Positions 7,792-15,976 of a stretch of 64,000 nt of DNA are shown in pieces. Position 1 is the stretch's first letter; each line of letters begins with the position of its first letter. A model generated the notes under the pieces. That model searched no databases and had not been told where the DNA came from. It worked only from the letters and a program-made list of their open reading frames with translations. The stretch is from Streptomyces sp. SAI-127 (lineage in GTDB: Bacteria; Actinomycetota; Actinomycetes; Streptomycetales; Streptomycetaceae). The position numbers were made by a program, and so were the translations under genes. Location: contig NZ_JARXYJ010000001.1 in the NCBI RefSeq assembly GCF_029894425.1, positions 7,894,501-7,958,500 on the forward strand. Direction: 5' to 3'.

Positions 7792-8685
7792 TCAGGCGGC
7801 CACGAGCCGTTCGTACTCCGCCAGCAGCCCGTCGGCCGTCTCTCGGCCGGCGGGCCGCAGCGGGGCGCGGACCGGGCCCGCGGGCAGACCGAGTGCGTGG
7901 AGGAGGGCCTTGGCAGTGACCGTGCCGGGCAGGCCCGCCGACATCATCGCCTCGATCAGCGGCGTGGCCCGTTGTTGGAGGCGGGCGGACACGGGGGTGT
8001 CGCCCGCCTCGAACGTGTCCAGGATCGCGCGGAGTCGGGCCGGGACCACGTTGGCCACCGTGCTGACGTAGCCCGCCGCGCCCACCGCGTACAGGGCGAG
8101 GATGTGCTCGTCGCAGCCCGCGTAGTACGCCAACTCCGTGCGGTTCAGGACCTTCTGGGCGCCGAGGAGGTCGTAGGAACAGTCCTTGACCGCGACGATC
8201 CGGGGGTGCTCGGCGAGCCGGATCATCGTCTCCGGTTCGATGCGGGTGCCGGTGCGGCCCGGGATGTCGTAGAGCATGACGGGCAGTCCGGAGGCGTCCG
8301 CGATCTCCCGGAAGTGCGCCTCCAGCGCGTCCTGCGGCGGCCTGCTGTAGTAGGGGCTGACCACCAACACCCCTTCCGCGCCCGCCTTTTCGGCCGCGAG
8401 GGTCAGCTCCACGGTGTGCCGGGTGTCGAAGGTGCCCACGCCCGCCACGACCGACGCCCGCTCGCCCACCGCCTCCCGTACCGCCGTGACGAGCGCGGCC
8501 TTCTCCGCGTCCGTCGTGGTCGGCGACTCGCCCGTGGTGCCGGAGAGGACGAGACCGTCACAGCCCTCCCTCACCAGGTGGTCGGCGAGCGCCTGCGCGC
8601 CGTCGAGATCGAGGGCGCCGGCCTCGTCGAAGGGCGTGATCATGGCGCAGAGGGCGCGGCCGAAGGGCGGGGCGGTGGTCGTCAT
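7792..8685 (-). CDS. dapA: 4-hydroxy-tetrahydrodipicolinate synthase (DapA)
   Basis: 298 aa TIM-barrel of the DHDPS family, condensing pyruvate with aspartate semialdehyde at the start of the lysine/diaminopimelate pathway. Catalytic residues are in place: T50-T51 (LSGTTGES), Y139 (LYDIPGRTG), R144 and Schiff-base K167 (RIVAVKDCS). R144, which contacts the aspartate semialdehyde carboxylate, separates it from keto-acid lyases of the same fold, such as the two sugar-acid dehydratases later in this window. The start at 8685 gives the conserved N-terminus; a 12-codon upstream extension is not conserved-looking. Confidence 0.9.
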   Translation of the reverse strand: MTTTAPPFGRALCAMITPFDEAGALDLDGAQALADHLVREGCDGLVLSGTTGESPTTTDAEKAALVTAVREAVGERASVVAGVGTFDTRHTVELTLAAEKAGAEGVLVVSPYYSRPPQDALEAHFREIADASGLPVMLYDIPGRTGTRIEPETMIRLAEHPRIVAVKDCSYDLLGAQKVLNRTELAYYAGCDEHILALYAVGAAGYVSTVANVVPARLRAILDTFEAGDTPVSARLQQRATPLIEAMMSAGLPGTVTAKALLHALGLPAGPVRAPLRPAGRETADGLLAEYERLVAA

Positions 8686-8837
8686 ACGCGTAGTCTCGGC
8701 ACATCGACTGTAAAGCTCCACTTAATTCTTCTACGGTGTACCGGTAAGTGATGCTGCGAAAAGGCCCTATGTCCAAACCGGGCCCGGATGGGTCACCATG
8801 GTCAGGACGGTGCACGACCCCTGGTCCTGGAGGCGTC

Positions 8838-8966
8838 ATGAAGCTCGGCAAGGCACTCGCCACCGGAGTCGCGGAGGAGCGGCCGGAGATCCACGACGAG
8901 GAGCTCGAGCTCCCCGAGGAGATCAAGGAGCTGAAGGCTCCCGAAGAGGTTCCGGCGGCCCGATGA
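8838..8966 (+). CDS. Very small acidic protein, unknown
   Basis: 42 aa, highly acidic (ERPEIHDEELELPEEIKELK) with a short N-terminal MKLGKALATGV. TGGAGG lies five bases before the ATG, and its stop overlaps the start of the next gene (ATGA), so it is very likely translated although tiny. No family recognised. The pairing with the Cys-rich protein downstream suggests a joint role. Confidence 0.6.
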   Translation: MKLGKALATGVAEERPEIHDEELELPEEIKELKAPEEVPAAR

Positions 8967-9655
8967 GGCTGCGGCTTCCGGAGGAACGCCCGACGGAGCC
9001 GCCGACCGGATGCAAGATCGCCCACCCGGTGCTGTCCCAGGACGGCACCCGGGCCGGGTTCACCGGTGTGTCGCTCGGCGGCGCGCTGCCGTACGGAGTC
9101 CTGGCCGACGCGTCCTGCGTCTACGGCCTGCGGCACCGGGCGCCGAACCGCCGCTGCGACTGCGGCTTCCACTGCGTGCACGACCGCGCGGCGGCCGAGG
9201 CACTGCTGTGCACGGCCGAGCACCGTACGGCCGTCCTCCTCGACGTCCTGGTCCTCGGCCGCTACCTCCGCTTCGAGCGCGGCTTCCGCTACGCCCGCCA
9301 GCGGGTGCGGACCGCCACCGTCGGGCCCTGCGCCTGCGGCACGGTCGCGGCGGCCCTCGCCGACGCAGACTGGGGCAGACCCGGCTGGCGGGCCCTGGCG
9401 CCCTCGTGCGCGGGCTGCCTGCGCGGTCGTACGGCCGTCTCGCTCGCCGGGTTCGCGCGGCTGGCCGGAGAGGGGCTGCGGGTGGTGGCACGGCCCGCCA
9501 CGGTGCTCACGCATGGTGACATCGGGATGCCCGAGGGTCTCGGGGTGCCCGAACTGGCCGCCGAGGCGGCTCTGTTGCAGGCCAGGCTCGACTGGTTCCA
9601 GAGCCAGCTGGCCCGGCTCGGACAGCGCGGCCCGGACGGCGGCCCGCAGGGGTAG
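8963..9655 (+). CDS. Cysteine-cluster protein, unknown
   Basis: 230 aa with three paired-cysteine clusters: CDCGFHC near residue 70, CACG near 125 and CAGC near 152, plus further single cysteines and an ending leucine-rich helix (EAALLQARLDWFQSQLARLG). This spacing suggests bound zinc or another metal, but I do not recognise the family. No signal peptide or membrane helix. Start overlaps the stop of the acidic mini-gene. The holin-like and DUF3618 genes follow within 55 bases, so the four may be one transcript. Confidence 0.7.
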   Translation: MRLRLPEERPTEPPTGCKIAHPVLSQDGTRAGFTGVSLGGALPYGVLADASCVYGLRHRAPNRRCDCGFHCVHDRAAAEALLCTAEHRTAVLLDVLVLGRYLRFERGFRYARQRVRTATVGPCACGTVAAALADADWGRPGWRALAPSCAGCLRGRTAVSLAGFARLAGEGLRVVARPATVLTHGDIGMPEGLGVPELAAEAALLQARLDWFQSQLARLGQRGPDGGPQG

Positions 9656-9707
9656 CGGGGGCCGGGCCGGGTACCCGGGAGTTCCGACCGAGAGGAGGCG
9701 GAACACC

Positions 9708-10127
9708 GTGACCGGAACCACGGCCCCCAGGCCGGTGCACGACGAACATCACTCGGTGGGCGAACTCGTCGGACAGGCCACCGAACAGGTCTCGCGGCTG
9801 GTGCGGCAGGAAGTCGCCCTCGCGAAGGAGGAGCTGGCCGAGAAGGGCCGGCGGGCCGGTAAGGGCGGCGGGCTGCTCGGTGCCGCCGGCGCCTTCGCCT
9901 ACGCGGGGCTGCTCGCCCTGGCCGGAACGGCCACCGCCGCCCTCTCCCTGGTGCTGTCGGTGTGGGCCTCGGCACTGATCGTGACGGCCGTGCTGTTCGT
10001 GATCGCAGGGGTGCTCGCCGCCACCGGCCGCGCCCAGCTGCGCCGTGCCACACCCCCGACGCCCGAGGAGGCCCTCGGCAGCGTCAAGGCGGACGTCGAG
10101 GAGATCAGGGAAAGGGCGCACCGATGA
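9708..10127 (+). CDS. Phage holin-like family membrane protein (Act_holin type)
   Basis: 139 aa. An N-terminal amphipathic part (SVGELVGQATEQVSRLVRQE) is followed by two membrane helices (about 60-80 and 86-108) and a charged tail. This is the actinobacterial 'phage holin family / DUF1469' architecture, here chromosomal and not part of a phage. AGAGGAGG lies nine bases before the GTG. Its stop overlaps the DUF3618 start. These pairs are common in actinomycetes, and their role at the membrane is not well defined. Confidence 0.85.
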   Translation: MTGTTAPRPVHDEHHSVGELVGQATEQVSRLVRQEVALAKEELAEKGRRAGKGGGLLGAAGAFAYAGLLALAGTATAALSLVLSVWASALIVTAVLFVIAGVLAATGRAQLRRATPPTPEEALGSVKADVEEIRERAHR

Positions 10128-10660
10128 CGGACAGGACGAGCGGCGAGCCCCCCGTGACGGGGGCCAAGGGACCCGATGAACTGCGGCGCCAGATCCAGCG
10201 CACCCGCAGCGAACTCGGCGACACGGTAGAGGAGTTGGCAGGAAAAATGGACGTGAAGGGCCGCGCACGGGCCCGTGCGGCAGACCTCAGGGACAAGGCG
10301 GGCGCGATGACCGTGCAGCTGCGCAGCAGCGCCGCACAGGCCGGTCATACCGTGCACGACCGGGCCACGCAAGCCGGACACATGGTCCAGGACAGGGCGG
10401 CGAAGACCGGTCACAAGGTCCAGGACCGGACGCTGCAGGCCGGTCACAAGGTCCAGGACCGGACGCTGCAGGCCGGCCATGTCACCCAGGGCAAGGCTTC
10501 GCAGACGAGTGCGGCGCTGGAGCGGAGGGCGGAACACAGCGTGCCCAGGCCGGCCCGGCCCCTGGTCCTGGCCGCGATACGGCATCCGCGGCCGACGCTG
10601 ATCGTCGGCGCGGCAGTGGCCACGGTCGTCGTGGTGTCGTGGCGGTACCCCAAGAAGTGA
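10124..10660 (+). CDS. DUF3618 protein with 11-residue amphipathic repeats
   Basis: 178 aa. Residues 18-45 match DUF3618 (DELRRQIQRTRSELGDTVEE). Residues 74-128 are five consecutive 11-residue units of the form GHKVQDRTLQA, which can make a long amphipathic helix lying on a membrane. A C-terminal hydrophobic segment (TLIVGAAVATVVVVSW) probably anchors it. It overlaps the holin-like gene by ATGA. The repeat number is likely to vary between strains because the DNA units are nearly identical. Confidence 0.83.
   Translation: MTDRTSGEPPVTGAKGPDELRRQIQRTRSELGDTVEELAGKMDVKGRARARAADLRDKAGAMTVQLRSSAAQAGHTVHDRATQAGHMVQDRAAKTGHKVQDRTLQAGHKVQDRTLQAGHVTQGKASQTSAALERRAEHSVPRPARPLVLAAIRHPRPTLIVGAAVATVVVVSWRYPKK
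10343..10507 (+). repeat. Five 33-bp in-frame repeats within the DUF3618 gene
   Basis: Each unit begins GGTCAT/GGTCAC or a close variant and encodes G-H-x-V-x-D/G-x-A/T-x-x-A/T. Units three and four are identical at protein level (GHKVQDRTLQA) and almost so in DNA, pointing to recent duplication. Confidence 0.8.
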
Positions 10661-10671
10661 GCGGTTGGTAC

Positions 10672-10703
10672 GGCTGGGCGCGGGCGGTGGCCCGCGCCCA
10701 GCC
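10672..10703. terminator. Convergent-gene hairpin
   Basis: A perfect 14-bp GC stem (10672-10685 with 10690-10703) with a 4-base loop lies between the convergent DUF3618 and YihY genes. There is no T run beyond TT, so termination is inferred from position and stem strength. Confidence 0.6.
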
Positions 10704-10715
10704 TTGTGCGTACCC

Positions 10716-11687
10716 TCACCGCCCGCGGCTCGCCCGCAGCCTCGGCGGCCACTTCCGGGTGTCCCGGGGCTCCACGTACGGCTCCTCCGTCGACTCGGCC
10801 TCGCCGGAGGCGATCGCCCGCTCCCGGGCCAGTTCCGCGTCGAACTCCAGGCCCAGCAGGATCGCCAGGTTCGTCAGCCAGAGCCACACCAGGAAGACGA
10901 TGGCGCCGGCGAGGGTGCCGTACGTCTTGTTGTAGGAGCCGAAGTTGGCGGCGTAGAGAGCGAAGCCCGCGGAGGCGGCGAGCCAGACCAGGGTGGCGAG
11001 GACACTGCCCGGGGAGATCCAGTGGAAGCCGCGGCCCCGGACGTTGGGCGCCGCCCAGTACAGCAGCGCGATCATCAGGACGACCAGGAGCAGCAGCACC
11101 GGCCACTTGGCCACGCCCCAGAGCGCGATCGCCGCGTCGCCGAACCCCACCGCCCTGCCCGCCCGTTCGGCCAGCGGGCCCGTGAACACCACGATCAGCG
11201 CGCTCGCCGCCAGCATCAGCATCAAGGTCACGGTCAGCGCCAGCCGCAGCGGCGTCAGCTTCCACACCGGACGCCCCTCGGGCAGGTCGTACACCGCGTT
11301 GGACGTACGGATGAACGCTGCGACGTACCCGGACGCCGACCACAGCGCGGCGAGCAGGCCGACGATCGCGAGCACGCTGCCCGTGCCGCCGCTGTCGCCG
11401 AGCTGGACCACCGCGTCCCGCAGGATGTCCCGGGCCGGTCCCGGCGCGAGGTCCCCGATGTTGTCCAGGATCTTGTCCGTGGCGCGCTGTCCCACCACGC
11501 CCAGCAGGGAGACCATCACCAGCAGGGCGGGGAACAGCGACAGGACGCCGTAGTACGTCAACGCCGCCGCACGGTCGGCGAGTTCGTCGTCCAGCAACTC
11601 CTTCCCCGTGCGCCGCAGCACCGCACGCCAGGATCGCGCGGGCAACTTGGAGGGGCTGTTCGGCTGGTCGTCGGCCTGCTCGTCCAT
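10716..11687 (-). CDS. YihY/BrkB-family inner membrane protein
   Basis: 323 aa with the family start ELLDDELADRAAALTYYGVL, followed by about six membrane helices and the motif GAIVFLVWLWLTNLAILLG near residue 265. The C-terminus is charged (LARERAIASGEAE). The family is widespread and often mislabelled ribonuclease BN; its role in the membrane is not settled. Start at 11687 is the first Met before the conserved part with GGGAG upstream. Convergent with the DUF3618 operon, divergent from the SoxR-box monooxygenase. Confidence 0.88.
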   Translation of the reverse strand: MDEQADDQPNSPSKLPARSWRAVLRRTGKELLDDELADRAAALTYYGVLSLFPALLVMVSLLGVVGQRATDKILDNIGDLAPGPARDILRDAVVQLGDSGGTGSVLAIVGLLAALWSASGYVAAFIRTSNAVYDLPEGRPVWKLTPLRLALTVTLMLMLAASALIVVFTGPLAERAGRAVGFGDAAIALWGVAKWPVLLLLVVLMIALLYWAAPNVRGRGFHWISPGSVLATLVWLAASAGFALYAANFGSYNKTYGTLAGAIVFLVWLWLTNLAILLGLEFDAELARERAIASGEAESTEEPYVEPRDTRKWPPRLRASRGR

Positions 11688-11728
11688 GCCGTGGCGGGTC
11701 TCCCGAAACCCCCCGCCGAACCGCCGAC

Positions 11729-11759
11729 TTGACCTGAATCTTGGTTGAGGTTGAAGGGT
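11729..11759 (+). promoter_or_regulatory. SoxR-type operator and promoter, leaderless output
   Basis: The 18-bp element 11733-11750 reads CCTGAATCTTGGTTGAGG, which on the other strand is close to the soxS box CCTCAAGTTAACTTGAGG. It lies between -35 TTGACC (11729-11734) and -10 AAGGGT (11754-11759). The spacing is 19 bp, the long spacing typical of MerR-family promoters. The predicted start of transcription (11766) is one base before the ATG. From memory, a predicted monooxygenase of this type belongs to the S. coelicolor SoxR regulon. Confidence 0.7.
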
Positions 11760-11766
11760 GGTGGCT

Positions 11767-12468
11767 ATGACACGTCGTACCGACACTCACCCCGACCTGA
11801 CCGACCCTCGCGCCGGCGCCCCCTTCTTCAGTCACTGGCGTGTGGGCACCCCCCTGCGCCAGCGGCAGACCGTCGAGGCCGTCGCCGCCGCCTGGGAGCG
11901 GCGGCCCTGGCCCGCCGACGACCTGCTCGGCTACCACCTCTACCGCGGGCACGACACCGCCACCCTGATGCACTTCTCGCAGTGGGCGAGCGAGCAGGCC
12001 TACGAGGCCTTCGCCAAGACTCACCGGCAGGAGCGTGTGGACGAGATCGACACCGTCGTTCCGGGTATCGAGCGGCAGGGCCTCGGCCGCTACCGGCACT
12101 ACCGCAGCGCCGCCCGGGACGGTGACCCGCGCGTCCCCGGCTGCATCGTGATCGTCGACATCGAGTTCGACGGACCCGACCCCGACCGGCAGCGGGCCTG
12201 GGTCGACTCCGTCCTCGACGCCCTGGAGAACGAGCCGAATCCGCACCCCGGCGGTATCAGCGCCCACTTCCACCTCAGTGCCGACGGCACCCGCGTCCTC
12301 AACTACGCCGAGTGGGAGAGCGCCCAGGCCCATCTCGACGCGCTCACCGCGCCGGGGGAGGGGATCGGCTCGGCCTCACAGCGCTGGGAGCGCGTGCAGA
12401 CCTGGCCGGGGCTGAAGAGCACCACGGTCAGCAGGTACGACCACGCTCTCGGGCTGATTCCCGGCTAG
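11767..12468 (+). CDS. Antibiotic-biosynthesis-monooxygenase (ABM) domain protein, probable SoxR target
   Basis: 233 aa with two ABM-like ferredoxin-fold halves (about 15-95 and 110-225; GYHLYRGHDTATLMHFSQWA and SAHFHLSADGTRVLNYAEWE). Such small cofactor-free enzymes oxidise quinone-like aromatic compounds. The SoxR-type promoter suggests induction by redox-cycling compounds, for example the organism's own pigments, and a role in their modification or detoxification (inference). The ATG at 11767 is chosen because the promoter would start transcription there; GTGs at 11758 and 11761 would lie inside the -10 region. Confidence 0.83.
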   Translation: MTRRTDTHPDLTDPRAGAPFFSHWRVGTPLRQRQTVEAVAAAWERRPWPADDLLGYHLYRGHDTATLMHFSQWASEQAYEAFAKTHRQERVDEIDTVVPGIERQGLGRYRHYRSAARDGDPRVPGCIVIVDIEFDGPDPDRQRAWVDSVLDALENEPNPHPGGISAHFHLSADGTRVLNYAEWESAQAHLDALTAPGEGIGSASQRWERVQTWPGLKSTTVSRYDHALGLIPG

Positions 12469-12475
12469 GGGCCCC

Positions 12476-12517
12476 CACCGAACACTCGAACCGTCTGGAC
12501 AAAAAAAGTGTTCGGTG
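12476..12517. promoter_or_regulatory. 11-bp inverted repeat upstream of the ArsR-type gene
   Basis: CACCGAACACT (12476-12486) and its exact complement (12507-12517) flank a 20-base spacer ending in a run of seven A. It ends 13 bases before the regulator's ATG. It may be the autoregulatory operator; it could also act as a weak terminator for the monooxygenase. Confidence 0.45.
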
Positions 12518-12530
12518 AGACGGTGGACCC

Positions 12531-13127
12531 ATGCTGGACGTCACCGTGATCGAGGACCCCGAGGCCGCAGCCGTCTCCCTGGACCCCATACGGGCGCGGC
12601 TGCTCGCCGAGCTGGCGGCCGGCCCCGCGTCGGCCGCCATGCTGGCCGGCAAGGTCGGGCTGCCCAGACAGAAGGTGAACTACCACCTGAAGGCGCTGGA
12701 GCGGCACGGCCTCGTCGAGCTCGCCGGGGAGCGCCGCAAGGGCAACGTCACCGAGCGGCTGATGCGGGCGACCGCGGCGTCGTACGTGATCTCACCGCTC
12801 GCCCTCGCCGCCGTGCAGCCCGACCCGGACCGCTTCCGCGACCAGCTCTCCGCGCGCTGGCTGCTGGCGCTGGGTGCCCGGCTGGTGCGGGATGTCGGTT
12901 CGCTGATCACCGGTGCGGCCAAGGCCCGCAAGCGGCTGGCGACGTACGCGCTGGACGGCGAGGTGCGCTTCGCCTCGGCCGCCGAACGGGCCGCGTTCAT
13001 CGAGGAGTTGACGGTCGGAGTCACCGGCCTGATCCGCAAGTACGACGCGCCGGACGCCGAGGGGGGCCGTGACCACCGGATCGTGGTGGCCGTCCATCCC
13101 ACGCTGAAACAGACCGAGTTGGAGTAG
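12531..13127 (+). CDS. ArsR-family winged-helix transcriptional regulator
   Basis: 198 aa. Winged helix at about 17-80: LDPIRARLLAELAAGPASAA, then GLPRQKVNYHLKALERHGLV as recognition helix. The C-terminal 110 residues have no metal-binding cysteines, so it is not a metal sensor of the classical type. The SRPBCC gene starts three bases after its stop; ArsR-SRPBCC (AHSA1-like) pairs are a frequent arrangement, with the regulator likely controlling its partner. Confidence 0.87.
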   Translation: MLDVTVIEDPEAAAVSLDPIRARLLAELAAGPASAAMLAGKVGLPRQKVNYHLKALERHGLVELAGERRKGNVTERLMRATAASYVISPLALAAVQPDPDRFRDQLSARWLLALGARLVRDVGSLITGAAKARKRLATYALDGEVRFASAAERAAFIEELTVGVTGLIRKYDAPDAEGGRDHRIVVAVHPTLKQTELE

Positions 13128-13130
13128 ATC

Positions 13131-13865
13131 ATGTCCAAAGAGTTCGAGATCGCCCGCGAGTTCGAGGTCGACGCCACCCCCGAGCAGGTGTGGGAGGCGA
13201 TCACCACCGGAACCGGCGGCTACCTGTGGCCGATGGAGCCGCCCGAGCCCCGCGTCGGCGGAAAGGGGCCCTTCGGGTCCACGATCACCGCCTGGGACCC
13301 GCCGCACCGCTACACCAACCGGGTCGAGGACGTCGACGGCATCTCCGAGCAGAGCCTCAACCAGCTCGACTACACCGTCGAACCCCGTGACGAGGGCCGG
13401 CGGGCCTGGGTGCGGTACGTCCACAGCGGGATCTTCGTCGACGACTGGGACAACCAGTACGACGGCGCCGCCAAGCACACCGACTTCTATCTGCACACCC
13501 TGCGCGAGTACCTGACCCACTTCGCGCCCCGCCCGGCCGCCTTCGCGACCTTCGACGGACCCGAGGCGTCCAAGGCCCCCGACGCCCTCGCCGTCGTGGG
13601 GCGGGCGCTCGGCGTCGGCGAGGACGTGGCCGCCGGTACGCGCGTGACGGTCCACGGGCCGGACACCTTCGACGCCGTGGTCGACTTCCGCAACCCGTAC
13701 TTCATCGGACTGCGCACCGAGCGGAGCCTCACCCGCGTCTTCGGCCGCAACCACTGGGGCCACCCGGTCGGGATCTCCCTGCACGACTTCGCATCCGACT
13801 CCGACATCAAGGAGTGCGAGAGCGAGTGGCAGGCCTGGCTGAACGGAGTGTTCAACCAGGCCTGA
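13131..13865 (+). CDS. SRPBCC-domain (AHSA1/START-like) protein
   Basis: 244 aa. The first 150 residues follow the SRPBCC fold pattern: REFEVDATPEQVWEAITTG at the start, ITAWDPPHRYTNRV in the middle and a final helix TDFYLHTLREYLTHF. The last 80 residues form an extra domain ending EWQAWLNGVFNQA. The fold makes a deep hydrophobic pocket for a small ligand or lipid; the ligand is unknown. Coupled to the ArsR-type regulator upstream (three-base gap, GGAG site within the regulator's end). Confidence 0.82.
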   Translation: MSKEFEIAREFEVDATPEQVWEAITTGTGGYLWPMEPPEPRVGGKGPFGSTITAWDPPHRYTNRVEDVDGISEQSLNQLDYTVEPRDEGRRAWVRYVHSGIFVDDWDNQYDGAAKHTDFYLHTLREYLTHFAPRPAAFATFDGPEASKAPDALAVVGRALGVGEDVAAGTRVTVHGPDTFDAVVDFRNPYFIGLRTERSLTRVFGRNHWGHPVGISLHDFASDSDIKECESEWQAWLNGVFNQA

Positions 13866-13876
13866 CCCCTTATGGG

Positions 13877-15700
13877 TTACGGCTTGAAGCGCAGCACCTG
13901 CGGGTCGTGGTCGCTGATCTGGTCGTTGAACTCCGAGTTGACGTGCACGCTGTCGTACTCGAAGTCGCAGCCGCGCCGGATCGACGGGCTGACCAGGATC
14001 TGGTCCAGGACCTGCTGGTTGCCCTGGTAGTCGTACGTGTAACGCTCGCTCCTGGGCAGCGACTTGATCGCCGACCAGAGCTCGCCGTCACCCTCCAGGA
14101 TCTTCGCGGTGTCGGAGAACTCGAAGTCGTTGATGTCACCGAGGGCGATGACGTCCGCGTTCTTCTGGGTGTCGAGGATGTCCTTGACGAAGGCGTTGAC
14201 CAGCGTCGCCTGCTGGTGGCGCTGAATCTCCGAGCTGCGCGGCACCGGCTGGGTCGCCGAGGTCAGACCGAAGTCGCCCCCCTTGGAGTTGAAGTGGTTG
14301 GCGATCACGAAGACCGTGCGGCCACGGAAGACGAACTCGCCGGCCAGCGGCTTGCGGCTGCTCTTCCAGGCCGTGTTCGTCGGGTCGATACGGCCCGGGG
14401 AGACCGTCAGCGCGGCCTTCCCGTGGGTCTTCGTCACGCCGACGGCCGTCGTGGCGTCGCCGCCCGCGCGGTCCGTGAAGGAGACCCGCTGCGGGTTGAA
14501 GAGGAACACCTGGCGGATGTTGCCGCCCGGCTCGCCGCCGTCGGTGTCGTTGGCCGGGTCGATCGAGCGCGACTCGTACCTCGGGCCGCCCGCCGCGACG
14601 ATCGCGTCGATCAGCTTGTTCACCGTCACGTCGGCGGCGGTCGTGCCGTCGTCCTTCGCGCCGTTGTTGTCCTGGATCTCCTCAAGGGACACGATGTCGG
14701 GCGACTTCAGATTGTTCACGATCGCGGAGGCGTGCTCCTCGAAGGTGGCGTCGGACGGGTCGAGGTTCTCGACGTTGTACGTCGCGACCGCCAGCTCGCC
14801 GTTCTTCTGCCGCTGCGTGGTCTCCCGCTCGAGACCGGCGCTCTTCAGCGTGCCGATCTCGTTCGCCACCAGGGTGTAGCCGCCGAACTGGTTGTAGTCC
14901 AGCGGGCCCGCGGTGGAGCCGGTGAGGACGTCACCGACGTTCGCGACGGGGAAGGCGGAGGTCGAGCCCAGGGACTGGATCTGGAGCCGTCCGGTGTTCT
15001 GCGAGTCGTAGGAGCCGTAGAGCGTGCCGCCGCGCTTCGTGGCGTTCTCGCGCGGCTTCACCGTCACCCACAGCTCGGTGTACGGGTCGGTCGCGCCGGT
15101 CACGCGGGTGTCGGCGACCTTGACGTTCATGCCCTCCAGGGACTCGTAGAAGTCCAGGGCGTACTTCTTCGGCTCCAGCGTCAGGCCGTTGATCGAGTTG
15201 CCCGCGGCGGGGTCGCCCGCCGGGGCGTAGGCGGCCGGCACCGACTTCGCGTCGATCACGGTGGCGGCGGGGACCGCGTTGCCGCTGGATACGACCGTGA
15301 CGGTCGGCTTGGTGATCTCGGTCAGCGACTGGTTCCCGGTCGACGTGCCGCCCGGGACGTACTCCGAGACCGTGCCGGTCACCGTGACGGCGTCGCCGAC
15401 GGCGACCTTCGGGGCGGAGCTGGTGAAGACGAACACGCCCTCACTGGTGGCCGGGTCGGCGTCGGGATTCGGATCCTGGATCCAGAAACCCTTGGAGGAG
15501 CCGTAGGTGCGCACACCGGTGACGATTCCGGCCACATCCGCGACCTTCTGACCGGCGTACGGGGATATCCGGGTCGCGCCCTGGATGTCATGGATGCTCA
15601 CGCCGGCCGCGTGGGCGGGCGAGACGAGAACGACGGTGGAGGCCGCCGACAGGGCGGCGACGGTGAGCGCGGCGAGACGCGCGGACTTCTTGCTCGGCAA
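13877..15700 (-). CDS. Secreted ExeM/NucH-type endonuclease/exonuclease/phosphatase
   Basis: 607 aa. N-terminal signal peptide (PSKKSARLAALTVAALSAAS ... SPAHAAG), an OB-like nucleic-acid binding part (about 40-120), then the catalytic EEP domain. Motifs: VATYNVENL, VSLEEIQDN (metal ligand Glu), NHFNSKGGD, ALGDINDFE and SDHDPQVLRF (catalytic His). It likely degrades extracellular DNA for phosphate or nucleosides. The TTG start at 15700 is chosen because GGAGGG lies just upstream and the signal peptide begins there; the frame extends to 15838 without a ribosome site. Confidence 0.86.
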   Translation of the reverse strand: MPSKKSARLAALTVAALSAASTVVLVSPAHAAGVSIHDIQGATRISPYAGQKVADVAGIVTGVRTYGSSKGFWIQDPNPDADPATSEGVFVFTSSAPKVAVGDAVTVTGTVSEYVPGGTSTGNQSLTEITKPTVTVVSSGNAVPAATVIDAKSVPAAYAPAGDPAAGNSINGLTLEPKKYALDFYESLEGMNVKVADTRVTGATDPYTELWVTVKPRENATKRGGTLYGSYDSQNTGRLQIQSLGSTSAFPVANVGDVLTGSTAGPLDYNQFGGYTLVANEIGTLKSAGLERETTQRQKNGELAVATYNVENLDPSDATFEEHASAIVNNLKSPDIVSLEEIQDNNGAKDDGTTAADVTVNKLIDAIVAAGGPRYESRSIDPANDTDGGEPGGNIRQVFLFNPQRVSFTDRAGGDATTAVGVTKTHGKAALTVSPGRIDPTNTAWKSSRKPLAGEFVFRGRTVFVIANHFNSKGGDFGLTSATQPVPRSSEIQRHQQATLVNAFVKDILDTQKNADVIALGDINDFEFSDTAKILEGDGELWSAIKSLPRSERYTYDYQGNQQVLDQILVSPSIRRGCDFEYDSVHVNSEFNDQISDHDPQVLRFKP

Positions 15701-15783
15701 CGGGATCCCTCCGGGGACGAACGTAGGCGCCGGGACGAGGGTGAACGTGGAACGGTGGGAGCCGCGACCTGTGGGGCGGTGGC

Positions 15784-15836
15784 GACGCGCGTAGAAAATA
15801 CAGTGAACAGATGTCCGCCGGATTTCTACGCGCGTC
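15784..15836. promoter_or_regulatory. Perfect 14-bp inverted repeat upstream of the nuclease gene
   Basis: GACGCGCGTAGAAA (15784-15797) is exactly complementary to 15823-15836, with a 25-base spacer. It lies 84-136 bases upstream of the TTG start of the secreted nuclease gene, where its promoter should be. The two sites are about 39 bp centre to centre, nearly four helical turns, which suits a regulator dimer pair or a hairpin in the leader. Confidence 0.45.
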
Positions 15837-15976
15837 AATCTCCTGCCTGGTCAGTCCAGTTGTCAAGGTTTCAGCCATGTACGGACCCTGTCGGGGACAT
15901 GAACCGGGCGGCATAGGTGGATATCCGTCTACGCTGAGCGGCTGAGTGGCACGACGCGTCCTAGGAGAACCAGCCG

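Noticed and set aside
9708..10660. Prophage or lysis cassette suggested by the holin-like protein
   Set aside because: No endolysin, integrase, structural gene or attachment repeat is nearby, and holin-like/DUF3618 pairs are ordinary chromosomal genes in actinomycetes.
15790..15820. PHO box upstream of the nuclease gene
   Set aside because: Only a single GTTCACT-like unit is present on the relevant strand; the required 11-bp direct repeat is missing.
13814..15916. Open frame of 700 codons on the plus strand
   Set aside because: It is the antisense of the secreted nuclease gene, with Arg/Val/Gly-rich composition and no domain, whereas the minus frame has signal peptide and catalytic motifs.
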